Assembly: GCA_963691815.1 (NCBI GenBank)
Contig: OY829646.1
Location: 3,583,152 to 3,647,151, forward strand
Direction of reading: 5' to 3'
Origin: Echiichthys vipera
Lineage: Eukaryota; Chordata; Actinopteri; Perciformes; Trachinidae
Length of the DNA stretch: 64,000 bases
Shown in pieces: positions 13,869-24,509 of the stretch. The position numbers and the translations under genes were made by a program. The notes below the pieces were generated by a model, which was not told where the DNA came from, searched no databases, and saw nothing but the letters and a program-made list of their open reading frames with translations. Each line of letters opens with the position of its first letter. The stretch's first letter is position 1.

Positions 13869-13903
<35 letters not shown>
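13869..13903. repeat. (AT)n microsatellite
   Basis: A run of alternating TA about 35 bp long. Confidence 0.95.
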
Positions 13904-13906
<3 letters not shown>

Positions 13907-14019
13907 AATATATCCGATAATACCATTTATAAAAACATCAAAACCAACAATTTAGTTCCTATGAACTGACTCACCTCCTTGAGTTGAGTTGGGAGTAGGG
14001 CTGGTTCATTGGAAGGGGT

Positions 14020-14162
14020 ACGGTGATGGAGACACAGGGCTGCTAAGCATGATGCTGCATCTGTGCTTGGGACTGGCACCAGTCAGGGATGTTCTGAGTG
14101 CAGTTGGGGGAGATCACGGAAAGGTGCTATAGAAGTACAAGTCCATTTACCATTTACCATTT
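14020..14162 (+). mobile_element. Probable LINE/SINE 3' tail with catttac repeats
   Basis: The segment ends in a stretch like ggtgctatagaagtacaag followed by ccatttaccatttaccattt. Fish LINE and SINE 3' ends often finish with a gcgctat-type stem and short catttac repeats. The upstream 120 bp shows no coding frame. Family assignment is tentative. Confidence 0.45.
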
Positions 14163-14253
14163 AAATCAATGGTGATTGATCATGTGACCCACTACTACTT
14201 GTTGTCTCGTGAACTTACAACTTCTGAGTCAGGCTTGTAGTAAGTGTAATAGG

Positions 14254-14418
<165 letters not shown>

Positions 14419-14429
14419 ATTTAAGAGGG

Positions 14430-15564
14430 GAACATAAAGGGGGTTGATCGGAAAGGAGAGGGGTGTGTCAATAAAATAAAATTAAAAAAACAGCTCACCT
14501 GCAGTTAGATCTTACTGCCAAAGAGGCCACTAGAAACAAGTAAAATCTTATGGAATATGACTTTAATTTTTTTTTTTTTAAGTAGTAGATGTGATCAGAA
14601 AAGGAGCTTTTCTGTGGAAAACCCATATCGAACACGTTATTATTCAAAGCAAAATATTTTTGATATGTCTTAAAATATGACTGGAGGGGGTCTTTAACAT
14701 GTATAATAGAGCTCTTTGGAGAACATTCCCACATGTTCAGTGGAGATGGCAGCTCCCAGCAGATCTGCTGTTGAACAGTGATGGGAGGTGATACTCAGTG
14801 ATACAACAGTTGTTCCCCAGCCTTGACATCTGTTCCATTTGACAGGACTCACCCTCCGGTCACATTCAGCCGCAGAATTAGGTAACTTGGCTGTCTATCA
14901 AGTCCATTTTACTTCCAGGTCCAGCCCTTCTTTGACTCCGGTCACAGTACAGGACTGACTTTAACTTAGCCGTTGAGACCCTTACCTTCTTTTGGACCTG
15001 AAATATGGTCAGCTGGATGCATTCACACCCACACCCACAAACTGACCTTTGAGCCACAATAGTTTCAGGATCTTTTTTTGGATTCAGAATAGTTGGAGAG
15101 TTCCCTCGTGAGGAGCAGGTGAACACATTGTCAAAACTAACAGTACACACTTAATATCCTGTCTCAACCACAACCTGCTCCCTATTGTCCTCAGAAACAA
15201 ACACAAATATTTACACTGGCCTGGGACTCAGTCCACCTCTGCAGTCACTGATTTGTCTTTATCTGGGATCATCTCAGCCCTCCATACTGTGGGAAAGTGT
15301 GTGTGATTTCCTTGTGATGTCAGCACTGTTCACATATCCTGTATCTGGCAGGAGTGGGGCAGGGGGGGGGGGGGGGGTTATTTGTATCCTTACTTCCTTG
15401 TCTTAAAGCCATGTGGAGGATGGGTGATATTACCGTCATTAGGGTGTGGAAACAAGATAACAGATAACCGCTACTGCTTTTCCTGCAGAAACAGCTTTAA
15501 TGAAAGAACATGTAAAGATCAGCTACACTAGCAGCTATGTGAGACTGGACTGTGGGCACAGTGG
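14430..15564. other. Unassigned spacer
   Basis: There is a T-rich run near 14570 and an uninterrupted G run (about 16 G) at 15362-15377. No gene or element end can be supported. Confidence 0.5.
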
Positions 15565-16314
15565 TAGGTCTGTCACATTAACAAATTTAACCGGGCGATA
15601 AATTGTCCCAGAAATTATTGAAAGAAGCGATCATTTTGCCGTTTTTGAGACCATTTTCAAGTGATATAATGACAATGGCATAATTATGCAAGTCCACCCT
15701 TTCAAAGATCCATAAACACTTATTTCTAAAGAATATTTCACACTAGAACTGGAAGACATTTTAAATATCCAAATTAAATAAACAAAAGAACCAAAGACAA
15801 TAAATTAAATTGACTCTCAGTCTATTTTAACACATTGGTGTTTAGTTGCTGCTGATTTAAACAAAAGTGTCACAGCGGCTCAGGTGAAGTGGTTCACCGC
15901 GGTCATTAGGTCTGAAACTGAAGTGCTCCCACACGGCAGCTGTGGTGTTCGGCTTTGAAACCAACTCCATCTTTGTCCCTCCAGGTCTCAACTAGCGTGT
16001 CCTCTAAGCTGCTCCTCACAGGGCTCTCCTGCTGCACTCTGGGTAACTCCAGGGGTCCTTCTCCCCTCAGAGACCGTGCTGCTGACAAGTGACTGACACT
16101 ACACCAGACGAGGGTTAACTCCTCATTACGCTGAGGAAGAGAGAGGCTCAGTGGAAACAGATGCAACGCAGTGAAAACTCTGCTCCTCCGGTCTCTTTGA
16201 TAGAGGGACACCAGGAAAACACAGAAAACATGGAAATGATGGCATGAAAAGTTATCGAGCTCATTAAAAGTTATCATGCAATCCATTGATTTATTGCCTA
16301 TTGTGACATGCCTA
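15565..16314. mobile_element. Non-autonomous hAT element, 750 bp, with 8-bp target duplication
   Basis: The left end reads TAGGTCTGTCAC and the right end GTGACATGCCTA, imperfect inverted repeats. They are bounded by CACAGTGG (15557-15564) and CACAGTAG (16315-16322), an 8-bp target duplication with one mismatch, as expected for hAT transposition. The subterminal gataaattgtcccagaaatt motif and its partial mirror near the right end are typical of a widespread fish hAT repeat. The interior has no transposase frame; the 126-codon open frame on the minus strand resembles nothing I know. Confidence 0.82.
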
Positions 16315-16322
16315 CACAGTAG

Positions 16323-16400
16323 TGTTTAAATGCTAGTATCAGCATGCTAACATGTTCACCATCTTATGCCGTTTTAACATATAAACCCCAGACAATGGAG
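16323..16400. repeat. Fragment of the teleost 'gctaacatg' repeat family
   Basis: The stretch tcagcatgctaacatgttca followed by ccatctta matches the motif order in the longer copy at 53245-53590. Only about 60 bp are left. Confidence 0.45.
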
Positions 16401-16835
16401 AATCAAGTCTGAATATGGTCGGGAGTTTCTCTTTGATGCTTGTAGCACACAACGGAAGATTCTCCTTATCTGATGTGCTCTCACTTACGGTTTGGTTTAG
16501 AGGAGGGGTTGCGGTGTGTAGAGCATGCAGAGGGCAGGACATGATGCAGATTACACCAGGATGACGTGGAGGGAAAAAAAAGAATTGCATCCCACCGTCA
16601 GAGCATGTCTGCTACTGGTGGGGGCAGGAGCACAACAAGCTGCCATCGCTGGAAACAGGACTGGGGAAAGTGTGTGTGGAGGCCACTGCAGTGTCTCTTG
16701 TGCGCTCTGTGCGCCTGAGAGCACAGCCATGTTCACTAGTTTCACTAGGGATTTTACACACAAAAACTATATAACAATTAAAATCATACTTTGTGAGCAA
16801 CATAATAATAATAATATGTTTATTTGACATTAATT

Positions 16836-17157
16836 CAATTCAATTTCAATTCAATTTTATTTACACTGCAAAATCATAACAAAAGTTATCTCAGGACACT
16901 TTACAGAGTAGGTAAAGACCACACTCTATGACTTATTTATGATTTACATAGACCCAACAATTCCCCCCGTAGAGTACGGTGGCAACGAAAAACCTTCCCT
17001 ATAACAGACAGGAGCGGACAGACAGACCCAGCTCTGTGGAGGACGGACATCTGTCTGCACCGGTTGGGGAGAAAGAAAAGGAGAGAGAAAGAGAGAAAAG
17101 ACAGACAGTTTTTCAGAGAAAGACAAAGACAGACACAAAGACAGAGAGACAGACACC
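16836..17157 (-). mobile_element. 3' end of the L2-group LINE family, third copy
   Basis: The block begins with the ttcaattcaatt tail and continues with aacaaaagttatctcaggac and the purine-rich agagagaaagag stretch. This is the reverse complement of the last 300 bp of the LINE at 32.3-35.7 kb (3' UTR plus pentanucleotide tail). It is truncated at its 5' side about 320 bp from the tail and carries no coding sequence. Confidence 0.85.
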
Positions 17158-17159
17158 CT

Positions 17160-17545
17160 TACACCTTTTATAGAAAAAGCAAAATGCTTTACATGATAAA
17201 TAAATAAATTTGTTCAAATAAGACCCAAACAGTAAAAAAACAAATATCACTGGAAATAAAATAAAAAAATTAAAATGATTTAAAAACACAAAATTACAAA
17301 TATGAGACAAAAGCCAGTGTAAAGCTTCAGCTGCTTTATAAAAGCATCAACAGAGGCAACAGGACGTAAAACAATAGGAAGGGCGTTCCACAGAGTTGGA
17401 GCCACCGCTTCAAAGGCACAATCACCTTTAGATTTGAGTCTAGTGCAAGAGACAACCAGTAATCCTTGGTCATAAGACCTGAGTGACCTATTAGTAGTGT
17501 GAGAGTGGAGCAGGTCTGAGATATACACATGTGCCTGAAAGCCCC
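17160..17545 (-). pseudogene. C-terminal remnant of a second LINE ORF2
   Basis: On the minus strand the frame contains YISDLLHSHTTNRSLRS, then DQGLLVVSCTRLKSKG, then AFEAVAPTLWNALP and a K-x-QLK ending. This is the conserved C-terminus of CR1/L2-group reverse transcriptase polyproteins (LRS-x-x-x-GLLVVPR, AF-x-x-x-AP-x-LWN-x-LP). Downstream lies an A/T-rich 3' UTR with gctttacatgataaataaat, and the 16.8-17.16 kb LINE tail abuts it. It differs in sequence from the family at 32 kb. The 5' side is cut near 17545, where a THAP-family segment begins. Confidence 0.72.
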
Positions 17546-17762
17546 CACCACAGCTTACTTGGTGGATGATCCAATCAGGAAGTGCCAAAACTGCAGTTAT
17601 CTGAGTGTCCACTAGGGGCAGGTTTCATAACAGAGCAGTTTCTCATTGACCCCCATGTTAAACAGGTTATTTTCACAGCATAATTAAATCTGTTTAAGGC
17701 CTGGTGATAAAAAACATTCTAGTTTGTATGTTTAGGTCATATCTCCATGACAACACTGAGGG
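17541..17762. mobile_element. THAP-family transposon segment, repeated at 19519
   Basis: The run agcccccaccacagc, then ccaatcaggaagtgccaaaa, ctgcagtt, gtgtccacta and agcagtttctcattg recurs at 19519-19625, and its first part recurs inverted at 40535-40560. Sequence like this is very common in fish genomes. I place it with the THAP-bearing family because of the company it keeps at 18.98 and 40.6 kb. Confidence 0.6.
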
Positions 17763-18810
17763 GCTAGTTTTTATTTTATTGGAGGTTAAAGTTTATGATA
17801 ATTAGGGGCGTGGCCTCTAGAGTGACAGCTAGCCTCTGGCCCTCACTTCTCCTCGGAGGTAAACGTCAGCCAGATGGACGTATCTTCCTCCCCCCAACAT
17901 CAAATACATGCCCTTTTTTGGTAAGAGGAAATGAGGACAAAGAAAGAAGGACAACAAACACTTTTCCATTGTCTAACAATAGGATGTTTTGTAACAGATT
18001 AATAAACTTATTTTCATGTGTACTCAGGGCCAAAGCTTCTGGATTAAAACCATGGATACTAATCTTCGGGCATACAGGGGTTTCTTTGTGGATGATGTTA
18101 GAAACTGTGTGGATTATTGTTTTTCAAAAAACAGACTTTCAAAAGATATGTTTACATTTCCAGATGCAATGAAATATGGTTTCTTCTTCTGTTAGGGTCA
18201 GGGTTAGGGGGTAGTGTTAGGATCTACATAGGCCTATTTGCCAGGGAATTTAGCACTATTTGTTAAAAAAAAAAACAGACCGGGGAACATAGGACAATTT
18301 CTGTGAAAAGTGGGACACATACAAAGCGGGGAACATAGGACCTGGGGAACATAAGACCAATGGAACATAGGAGCCGGGGAACATAAGACCAATGGAACAT
18401 AGGAGCCGGGGAACATAGGTATGGTCCTGCTATGCTAACTCAAGCTGTCTGCTTATCAACTCCTTGATCATAACAGAATAGTAACTTTCATCACTGCTTG
18501 TTTTAGAACATGTGTTCTTTGTTTAGATTATCTAACAGACAATTGATCATAGATAATTGCTTCTGGCTGCCATTGTTAGCTAGCGAACCTTTATTTTTCC
18601 TGAAATGTGCCCGATGGCAAAACAGAATTGCAGAGAAAGCCAGCGTTATGGGGAACTAATCTAAACACAAGTGATATAACATAAACAATGAACACGTTTT
18701 CTTGCATTGGCCTTTCTAGAACGAGCAATGGTGGAAGTTACTATTCCACGTTATGATCAAGGACTGGATAAGCAGCGTAATTAGCTAGTATGCTAGATTA
18801 AAGTTTGTCT
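17763..18810 (+). mobile_element. Left arm of a large inverted repeat (foldback element)
   Basis: This arm is the reverse complement of 20345-21594 over almost its whole length, with scattered mismatches. Shared landmarks are tattttattggaggtt with the ggggcgtggcc box, a 67-codon frame identical in both arms, a short ttagggtcagggttaggg stretch, a gggaacatagga tandem tract, and the ends near gctagtatgctag. The left arm lacks about 240 bp (equivalent to 21185-21420) that the right arm keeps. Identical peptides in a non-coding arm indicate recent duplication or gene conversion, not selection on a protein. Confidence 0.88.
18278..18420. repeat. Short tandem 'ggggaacataggacc' tract
   Basis: Variants of ggggaacatagga and aatggaacataggagcc alternate. 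The left arm carries one more roughly 32-bp unit than the mirror tract at 20727-20840 in the right arm, so the tract has changed length since the arms duplicated. Confidence 0.8.
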
Positions 18811-19650
18811 ATTTTATTGGAGGTTAAAGTTTATGTATAATTAGGAGCATAGCCTCTTGAGTGACCGCTAGCCTCTGGCCCTCACTTCTCCTCAGAGGCT
18901 AGTTGTCAGGATTAGAATGCTAACTCCATCATCTCCATCTGGACTGTGTCATTCGTGTAGTGGTGTGACTATAACTGACAAGATGGTTTGCTCTTCAATC
19001 AGCTGTACAAACAGATGGTTAAGGAACACAATGTTACACTCTGTTATGCTAATTTAATAGCCGCACTTGCACCATGACTTGCGATATAGCTTACTATCGA
19101 TGGCACATACACTAGATGCTAATCTAGTGAGGGTCGGTGTTTTACAGTCTTTGAGCATGGTACTGTGTTGAATATCAGTTTAAATCATAGATCATAAATG
19201 CCGCCTGTACTTCACTCCCGAAGCTGATGTGTTTTCCACTGGACTGGCACAGGAGTGCCTGTACTTGACTCATGGAGCCGGTGAGACACAGGAAATTTTT
19301 AAAAATTACTCCCGTTCCCTCCCAGTCCCGGAAAAAAAATCTCAACATTGACTCCCACTTACGTTTATCTAGCAAGGTGTTGTGTTAGCCTAGGGCGGTG
19401 GAGCTAATGTGGCTAGTTCTGTAAATGTCTTGTGGTCGTGTACCAGGAAAAGTTTGTGCAGAACTTTTCATACAATATCCTACAAATCTGTTAATGATAA
19501 AAACATTGCATAACCACCAAGCCCCCACCACAGCGACTTCCTGGTTGATCCAATAAGGAAGTGCCAAAAACTGCAGTTCTACGAGTGTCCACTAGTTTTA
19601 TAATAGAGCAGTTTCTCATTGGAAATGAAAGTGTTTTCTCATCAAATATC
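18811..19650 (+). mobile_element. Second THAP-family fragment in the foldback loop
   Basis: The fragment starts with a second direct copy of tattttattggaggttaaag plus the cctctggccctcacttctcc box seen at 17771. It then diverges, carries a THAP-like start at 18984, and ends with a second copy of the cccccaccacag to tctcattgg segment at 19519-19625. It fills most of the loop between the two inverted arms. Confidence 0.65.
18984..19043 (+). pseudogene. THAP zinc-finger N-terminus remnant
   Basis: The ATG at 18984 reads MVCSSISCTNRW. A methionine close to a C-x4-C pair followed by TNR is the hallmark opening of THAP (C2CH) DNA-binding domains, which occur in P-element and Kolobok-type transposases and in domesticated proteins. 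Only about 20 codons are recognisable before the frame is lost, and no later zinc ligands are seen, so it is a dead fragment. Confidence 0.55.
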
Positions 19651-19659
19651 TACATAGTC

Positions 19660-20290
19660 TTCTTTACTATGAAAGACATCAAGGATGGCATTCATGACTC
19701 TGCAGGGAGACAAGCTGAGACTGAACACCGAATTACCAACACAGACAATAGCATTGGGGGTATACAATAAACAGTGTGATCCCTCGAGAACAGGTGGAGT
19801 TTCTCACCTTTAGACTAAATCATTTATAGAACCCAGACTGGCATTCCATTTCTAGTAAACCTCATTGAAAAAGCATCAGAGACAGATGCTGTGAAATTTT
19901 TGGAGGAGTGGCTGTTTGGAGCATCGCTGCCAAGCCCAGTAACAATTAAATGAGCGCATCTAATTGGCAAAGTGACAACTGGACAGAGGTGTCCCCTAGT
20001 GCTAATTATGAAATTGCTGAACTTCCGTGATTGGCAAAAAGTAATGGAGGCTGCCAGAAAGATGAAAGAGAGTGAAGTACCATCAGCACAAAGTGGTGTT
20101 TTTCCTAGATATCTCCATGGGAAGCAGTTGATGAGGTGTAGAAGTATCTGTACAGACTCAAATACCCAGCAAAACTGACCACTGACCATCATGAACAGAA
20201 GACAAAAGACGACCTGCAAAACCAAGAGGAAGTGGAAAAAAATTCTGAAACAAGGAACGAACGAGACAGACAACAATGAGCCACTGAATA
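19660..20290 (+). pseudogene. Broken L1-type ORF1 (Transposase_22-like RNA-binding protein)
   Basis: The N-terminal part (MKDIKDGIHDSAGRQAETEH, then RITNTDNSI) looks like the end of the coiled coil. After a shift comes EKASETDAVKFLEEWLFG, then AHLIGKVTTGQRCPLVLIMK and LLNFRDWQKVMEAARKMKE. This is the RNA-recognition domain layout of L1 ORF1 proteins, in which an RAHR-like motif precedes a 'PRP-x-x-V-K-FL-x-x-x-D/R' block. The frame has an internal stop (after SPVTIK) and degrades beyond about 20140. No ORF2 follows; the fragment lies in the foldback loop. Confidence 0.68.
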
Positions 20291-20344
20291 GTAGGACAAA
20301 CTGAATGACTGATGTACATTTCTTTTTTTCAGTGGAAGTAGATA

Positions 20345-21594
20345 ACTTTAAGCTAGCATACTAGCTAATTACGCTGCTTATCCACTCCTCGATCATAACA
20401 GAATAGTAACTACCACCATTGCTCATTCTAGAAACGCCAATGCAAGAAAACTTGTTCATTGTTTATGTTATATCATTTGCGTTTAGATTAGTTCCCCATA
20501 GGTCTCGCTTTCTCTGCAATTTTTTGTTTTGCCACCGGGCATGATCCTGGGAAAATAAAGGTTCGCTAGCTAACAATGGTAGCCAGAAACAATTATCTAT
20601 GATCAATTGTCCGTTAGACAATATTAACAAAGAACACATGTTCTAAAACGAGCAGTGGTGAAAGTTACTATTCTGTTATGATCAAGGAGTTGATAAGCAG
20701 ACAGCTTGAGTAAGCATAGCAGGACCATACCTATGTTCCCCGGCTCCTATGTTCCATTGGTCTTATGTTCCCCAGGTCCTATGTTCCCCGCTTTGTATGT
20801 GTCCCGCTTTTCACAGAAATTGTCCTATGTTCCCCAGTCTGTTTTATTTTTTATTTTTACAAATAGTGCTAAATTCCCTGGTAAATAGGCCTATGTAGAT
20901 CCTAACACTACCCCTAACCCTGACCCTAACAGAAGAAGAAACCATATTTCATTGCATCTGGAAATGTAAACATATCTTTTGAAAGTCTGTTTTTTGAAAA
21001 ACAATAATCCACACAGTTTCTAACATCATCCACAAAGAAACCCCTGTATGCCCGAAGATTAGTATCCATGGTTTTAATCCAGAAGCTTTGGCCCTGAGTA
21101 CACATGAAAATAAGTTTATTAATCTGTTACAAAACATCCTATTGTTAGACAATGGAAAAGTGTTTGTTTTCCTTCTTTAGACCCTTTTTTCTTCTTGCAG
21201 TGAAAGGCTTGCATACACAATTAAAAGAAAGGTTACATCTTTCATAAGATATGGGATTCATTATATGGAATGAAGACTTGATAACCTAACTTCGAGCCCA
21301 TGTGTGGATATCTGTATAAAAAATGGATGTAGCATACCCGTCTGGGTCCGTTCTCTCAACTTGATCCAATGGTCCTCACCTACGGGAGTCGCCATCTTGT
21401 CAGACTTCGCCTCCGCCTCATTTCCTCTTAACAAAAAAGGGCATGTATGTGATGTTGGGGGGGAGGAAGATACGTCAATCTGGCTGATGTTTACCTCTGA
21501 GGAGAAGAAAGGGCCAGAAGCTAGCTGTCACTCTAGAGGCCACGCCCCTAATTATTCATGAACTTAAACCTCCAATAAAATAAAACCTAGCCTG
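20345..21594 (-). mobile_element. Right arm of the large inverted repeat
   Basis: Mirror of 17763-18810. It keeps a 240-bp segment (about 21185-21420, containing an aagatggcga-type motif on the minus strand) missing from the left arm. It ends near 21594 with aaataaaacctagcc, which mirrors the left arm's ggctagtttttattttat. The Myb/SANT copy 3 follows at once. Confidence 0.88.
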
Positions 21595-22005
21595 GTCCAA
21601 AAAAATTCACTGTATCACTGTACCGCGCCCAGGCACCGCACACTTGCCATTCGCGGCCCAGTTGAGAGTGGTGGACTTTAAATGAGCATTGACGGCGGTC
21701 CTGATGTCTGTTTATATACATCTGTTCCCTGCGACGGACATTTAAAAAGATGCAGCGTAACGCTTTGCAGTGGTTTGATGCAGAGGTGGAGTGTTTTCTG
21801 CAGATTTTGTCAGATGAAACGTTCAAAAACAGTCAGATTAAACTAAATCGCAGAGGGGTGATGAAGAATCAGCAAGAAGCAATCGAGCCATGGGCCAGAT
21901 CATTTCAAGTAATGTGAATTCAAACGGGCCTGGGCCGTGGGGGAAGAGGGAGGGGGGGGTGGGCAATCATCCTAAAGCACGGTACCAATGGACCAAACCA
22001 CTGTT
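21595..22005 (+). mobile_element. Myb/SANT-bearing element, diverged copy 3
   Basis: The order of landmarks (ctgtaccgcgcc and cacacttgcc at the left, the Myb/SANT start at 21750, an acgggcctgggc with ggggaagagggaggg block, then aaagcacggtacc at the right) is the same as in the copies at 12.07 and 23.67 kb, but identity is lower. The ends are poorly preserved: tggtcca appears at 21595 and, inverted, near 21989. I cannot show a target duplication. Confidence 0.6.
21750..21917 (+). pseudogene. Myb/SANT-like domain remnant, copy 3
   Basis: A 55-codon open frame begins MQRNALQWFDAEVECFLQIL and continues SDETFKNSQ. The pattern W-x-x-AEVE-x-x-LQI-x-SDE is closer to intact Myb/SANT-like domains than the 12.4-kb copy. 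The remainder (QQEAIEPWARSFQ) is not recognisable. It is embedded in a non-autonomous element and most likely has no function. Confidence 0.5.
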
Positions 22006-22484
22006 CAACTGATTTAACTTTACAGAAACTGTAAGATTCTGTATGGTAGACAACAGAATGAGCAGTCTTTATGTCATGGTCACTACCAAAAACACAGGCA
22101 TTTGTGCTTGTACAGCACATGTGCCACAGTGTCCTTAAAGGCACAGCCTTCTGTTTTTATCTCTTTTGAAATACATTGTGAGGAATACATGTTTTCAGTC
22201 TGAAAGCAAGTTCCCATCTTTTTGATTGACAGGCACAATGCATGGCAAAGTCTGCTTTGCATGGCCTGTGGATGTCTGCATTACTACTATTTATTAATCC
22301 AGTTAGCATGGGACAAAGTGAGGAATCTATGTGGTTATGTTTTTTTAACATTTTTTGTTGATTTTCTTTAGGTATCAATACAACTACACATTACAAGTGT
22401 AATAATCACAGCACCCACCCAAAAGTCCCTCCCTCATACCCACCCTTAGCCAGCCTATCCCATAAAGTAGCCACGTAATACAAG

Positions 22485-22531
22485 TACAAAAAACAACAAC
22501 GACAACAACAACAACAACAACAACAACAAAG
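22485..22531. repeat. (CAA)n microsatellite in the L1 3' UTR
   Basis: About 46 bp of CAA with one GAC interruption. Confidence 0.95.
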
Positions 22532-22654
22532 AGCATAAAGAAAGAAAGAAACAAAAATAAATAAATATAACCCACACCAATATATAAAGACATACCGCAC
22601 ATGTCGGGGGGTGGGGGCATCTAATCTATTTGTTGTAGTAGGCTTTGTATGCTC

Positions 22655-23285
22655 TCATAGTATGTCAAGAAAGGGGCCCAGTTCTCTTATAGTGTAACTG
22701 ATATTCTCCAATTTCATAAATGACACGGTGACTCTAATCCATCTGCTAAACGTGGGTGGTGTTTCTTCCTTCCACATGAGAAGTATCAGACGTCTAGCCA
22801 GCAGAGAGGTAAAAACTATGACAACATGGAATTTGCCCTTAAGAGAGCGAGTTTCATCAGTAAAGCCAAAAATTGACCATATTGGGTTTGGGAGGATGCT
22901 CACACCACACATTGTAGAAAAGGCCAGAAAGACGTCTGCCCAATATCTTCTTAGATGCAGGCTGGACCAGAACATGTGTATGTGATCAGCTGGTTTACTT
23001 TTACAACGTTGACAAGAGGGTTCAACGTCAGGAAAAGCCTTGGCCAATTTGGCCCTTGTCCAGTGTACTCTTAAAAGGATTTTAAGTTGAATCAGGCTAT
23101 GTCTAACACAGGGGAAGTGGTGTGTATTAAGTACAGTGCTGCCTCCCACTGATCCTCTCTCATTACTTCCCCAAAGTCATCCGCCCAAAGCTTTCTAATT
23201 CCTTGTAGTGGTTGGGGGGAGATGTTGCAAATATGATTATAAAGGATACAAATCAAGTCTCTACGATGTGACTGTGTGGTTATTG
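22655..23285 (-). pseudogene. L1-type ORF2 C-terminus with CCHC-like zinc motif, frameshifted
   Basis: Reading from 23285 downward, one frame gives ICNISPQPLQGIRKLWADDFG and WEAALYLIHTTSP, the segment that precedes the C-terminal domain in Tx1/L1 elements. After a shift near 23100 a second frame gives LIQLKILLRVHWTRAKLAK, FPDVEPSCQRC and ADHIHMFWSS. The C-x2-C, then H-x3-F-W layout is the conserved cysteine-histidine motif at the end of L1 ORF2 proteins. The reverse transcriptase core and endonuclease are absent, so it cannot support transposition. Confidence 0.75.
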
Positions 23286-23667
23286 TAAGGTGACCAGATT
23301 TCTGAGACAAAATCTGGGGAAATTTTTGGTTCAGAGGCGTAAAACCCTCAAAAACATGAAGTGTTTTTGTCTTTGAAAAACTAAAACAGGGACACTGCCC
23401 TTACCATTCATAAAGCAGTTTCTCCTAAATTACAACAACAATTATTAACAATGAGTTTTTTTTCCTCTGATCAAAGTAGCTGAGATCAAGAAGATCCATA
23501 AAATCCGCTGTGATAAACAGGTATCAGACACTTCACCCAAACTAAGGCCTCCTCCTTACACCAGATGATTTTCACAAGATTTGGGGAAGAGTTTGAAATG
23601 AAAAATGTCACAGTTCATGTTGAATGACAACCTGGGGTATATGGTTTTAGAAAAGATACGGTTTTAA

Positions 23668-24280
23668 GGCACACTCACACTGTCCATCCGTACCATGCCC
23701 CAGCACGTTTCACGGCTTAAGTCTAGTTCCTTTGACCAGTGTGAATGCAACCGCACCGCGCCTAGCTGCAGCACGCTTGCCGGCCACGGCCTGTAAGGAA
23801 GAGGTGGGCTTTTGTAAAGCACGTTTGCACATGTACGAGCATGAGCGTGTGCACGTGTACGAGCATGAGCACGAGGCCCACGGTGGTTCTGACGTAATTT
23901 TAAGTGCGCCTGTTGGGACATAGAAAAAAGAAGGACGAACCAACATTTAAAACAATGGCAGCGAAAGGTTCACGTTGGTGTGATGTGGAGGTGGAGTGTT
24001 TACTGCAGATTTGGTCAATGAAAATACTTAAAAACAGTCGACAAGACGCACAAAAACTCAGAGGTCTATGGAAAGATTTGTAAACAAAGCGACGCATCAC
24101 AATGACGTCATCAATGCGTGTTACGTGTTACAGCGTGATGACATATAGACAGGCAAGAAGCATCCGCCGAGGCCCAGGTAGTGTGAGTACAAACGTGCCT
24201 GGGCTACGGGGGGAGAGGGAGGGGGGGACAAGTACCCTAAAGCACAGGGCATGGTACAGATGGACAGTGTGAGTGCGCCC
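23668..24280 (+). mobile_element. Non-autonomous DNA transposon with Myb/SANT remnant, copy 2
   Basis: A 613-bp element flanked by TTAA on both sides (23664-23667 and 24281-24284), with inverted ends ggcacactcacactg and cagtgtgagtgcgccc. It shares its whole interior with the copy at 12071-12690, including the tgacgtca palindrome near 24102. The Myb/SANT start at 23955 (MAAKGSRWCDVEVECLLQIW) matches the domain better than copy 1, but a small deletion right after IW throws it out of frame. Confidence 0.82.
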
Positions 24281-24309
24281 TTAAGGTGGTTGAATCAGTT
24301 TTCTGTTAA

Positions 24310-24505
24310 TCACTCACTCATCTTCAGCCTCTTATCCGGGGTCGGGACGCGGGGGCCGCAGCTCTAGCAGGGGACCCCAAACTTCCCCTTTCCCGGGTCA
24401 CATTAACCAGCTCTAACTGGGGGATCCCGAGGCGTTCCCAGGCCAGTGTGGGGATATAATCTCTCCACCTGGTCCTGGGTCTTCCCCGAGACCTCTTCCC
24501 AGCTT
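24310..24505 (-). pseudogene. C-terminal remnant of an RTE/Rex-type LINE polyprotein
   Basis: On the minus strand the frame reads KRSRGRPRTRWRDYIPTLAW, ERLGIPQLELVNVTRER and ends after a few more residues, followed by a (tgag)n tail. The GRPRTRWRDY and AWERLGIP motifs are the usual C-terminus of a fish LINE whose 3' end carries a short tandem tail. Only the last 60 codons are present, inside the hAT-like element. Confidence 0.7.
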
Positions 24506-24509
24506 TCTA

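Larger units (their letters stand above)
22340..23285 (-). mobile_element. 3' part of an L1/Tx1-type LINE
   Basis: On the minus strand an ORF2 C-terminus is followed by a 3' UTR with a (GTT)n tract and a terminal aacaaaaaatgttaaaaaaac, as in fish L1 tails. The 5' side stops at 23285, exactly where a hAT-like element begins, so the LINE was either cut or interrupted there. Confidence 0.72.

Noticed and set aside
15362..15377. G-quadruplex-forming G run
   Set aside because: A single homopolymer of about 16 G could fold, but such runs are common mutational products and nothing around it suggests function.
17795..18172. Gene coding the 67-residue peptide found twice (also 20949-21152)
   Set aside because: The two copies are the inverted arms of one foldback; identity follows from recent duplication. 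No domain or start context supports a protein.
18191..18210. Interstitial telomere (ttagggtcagggttaggg)
   Set aside because: Only two to three degenerate units, mirrored in the other foldback arm at 20911-20930, so it is part of the element and not a telomere relic.
19824..20276. 150-codon minus-strand frame
   Set aside because: It is the antisense shadow of the plus-strand L1 ORF1 remnant.
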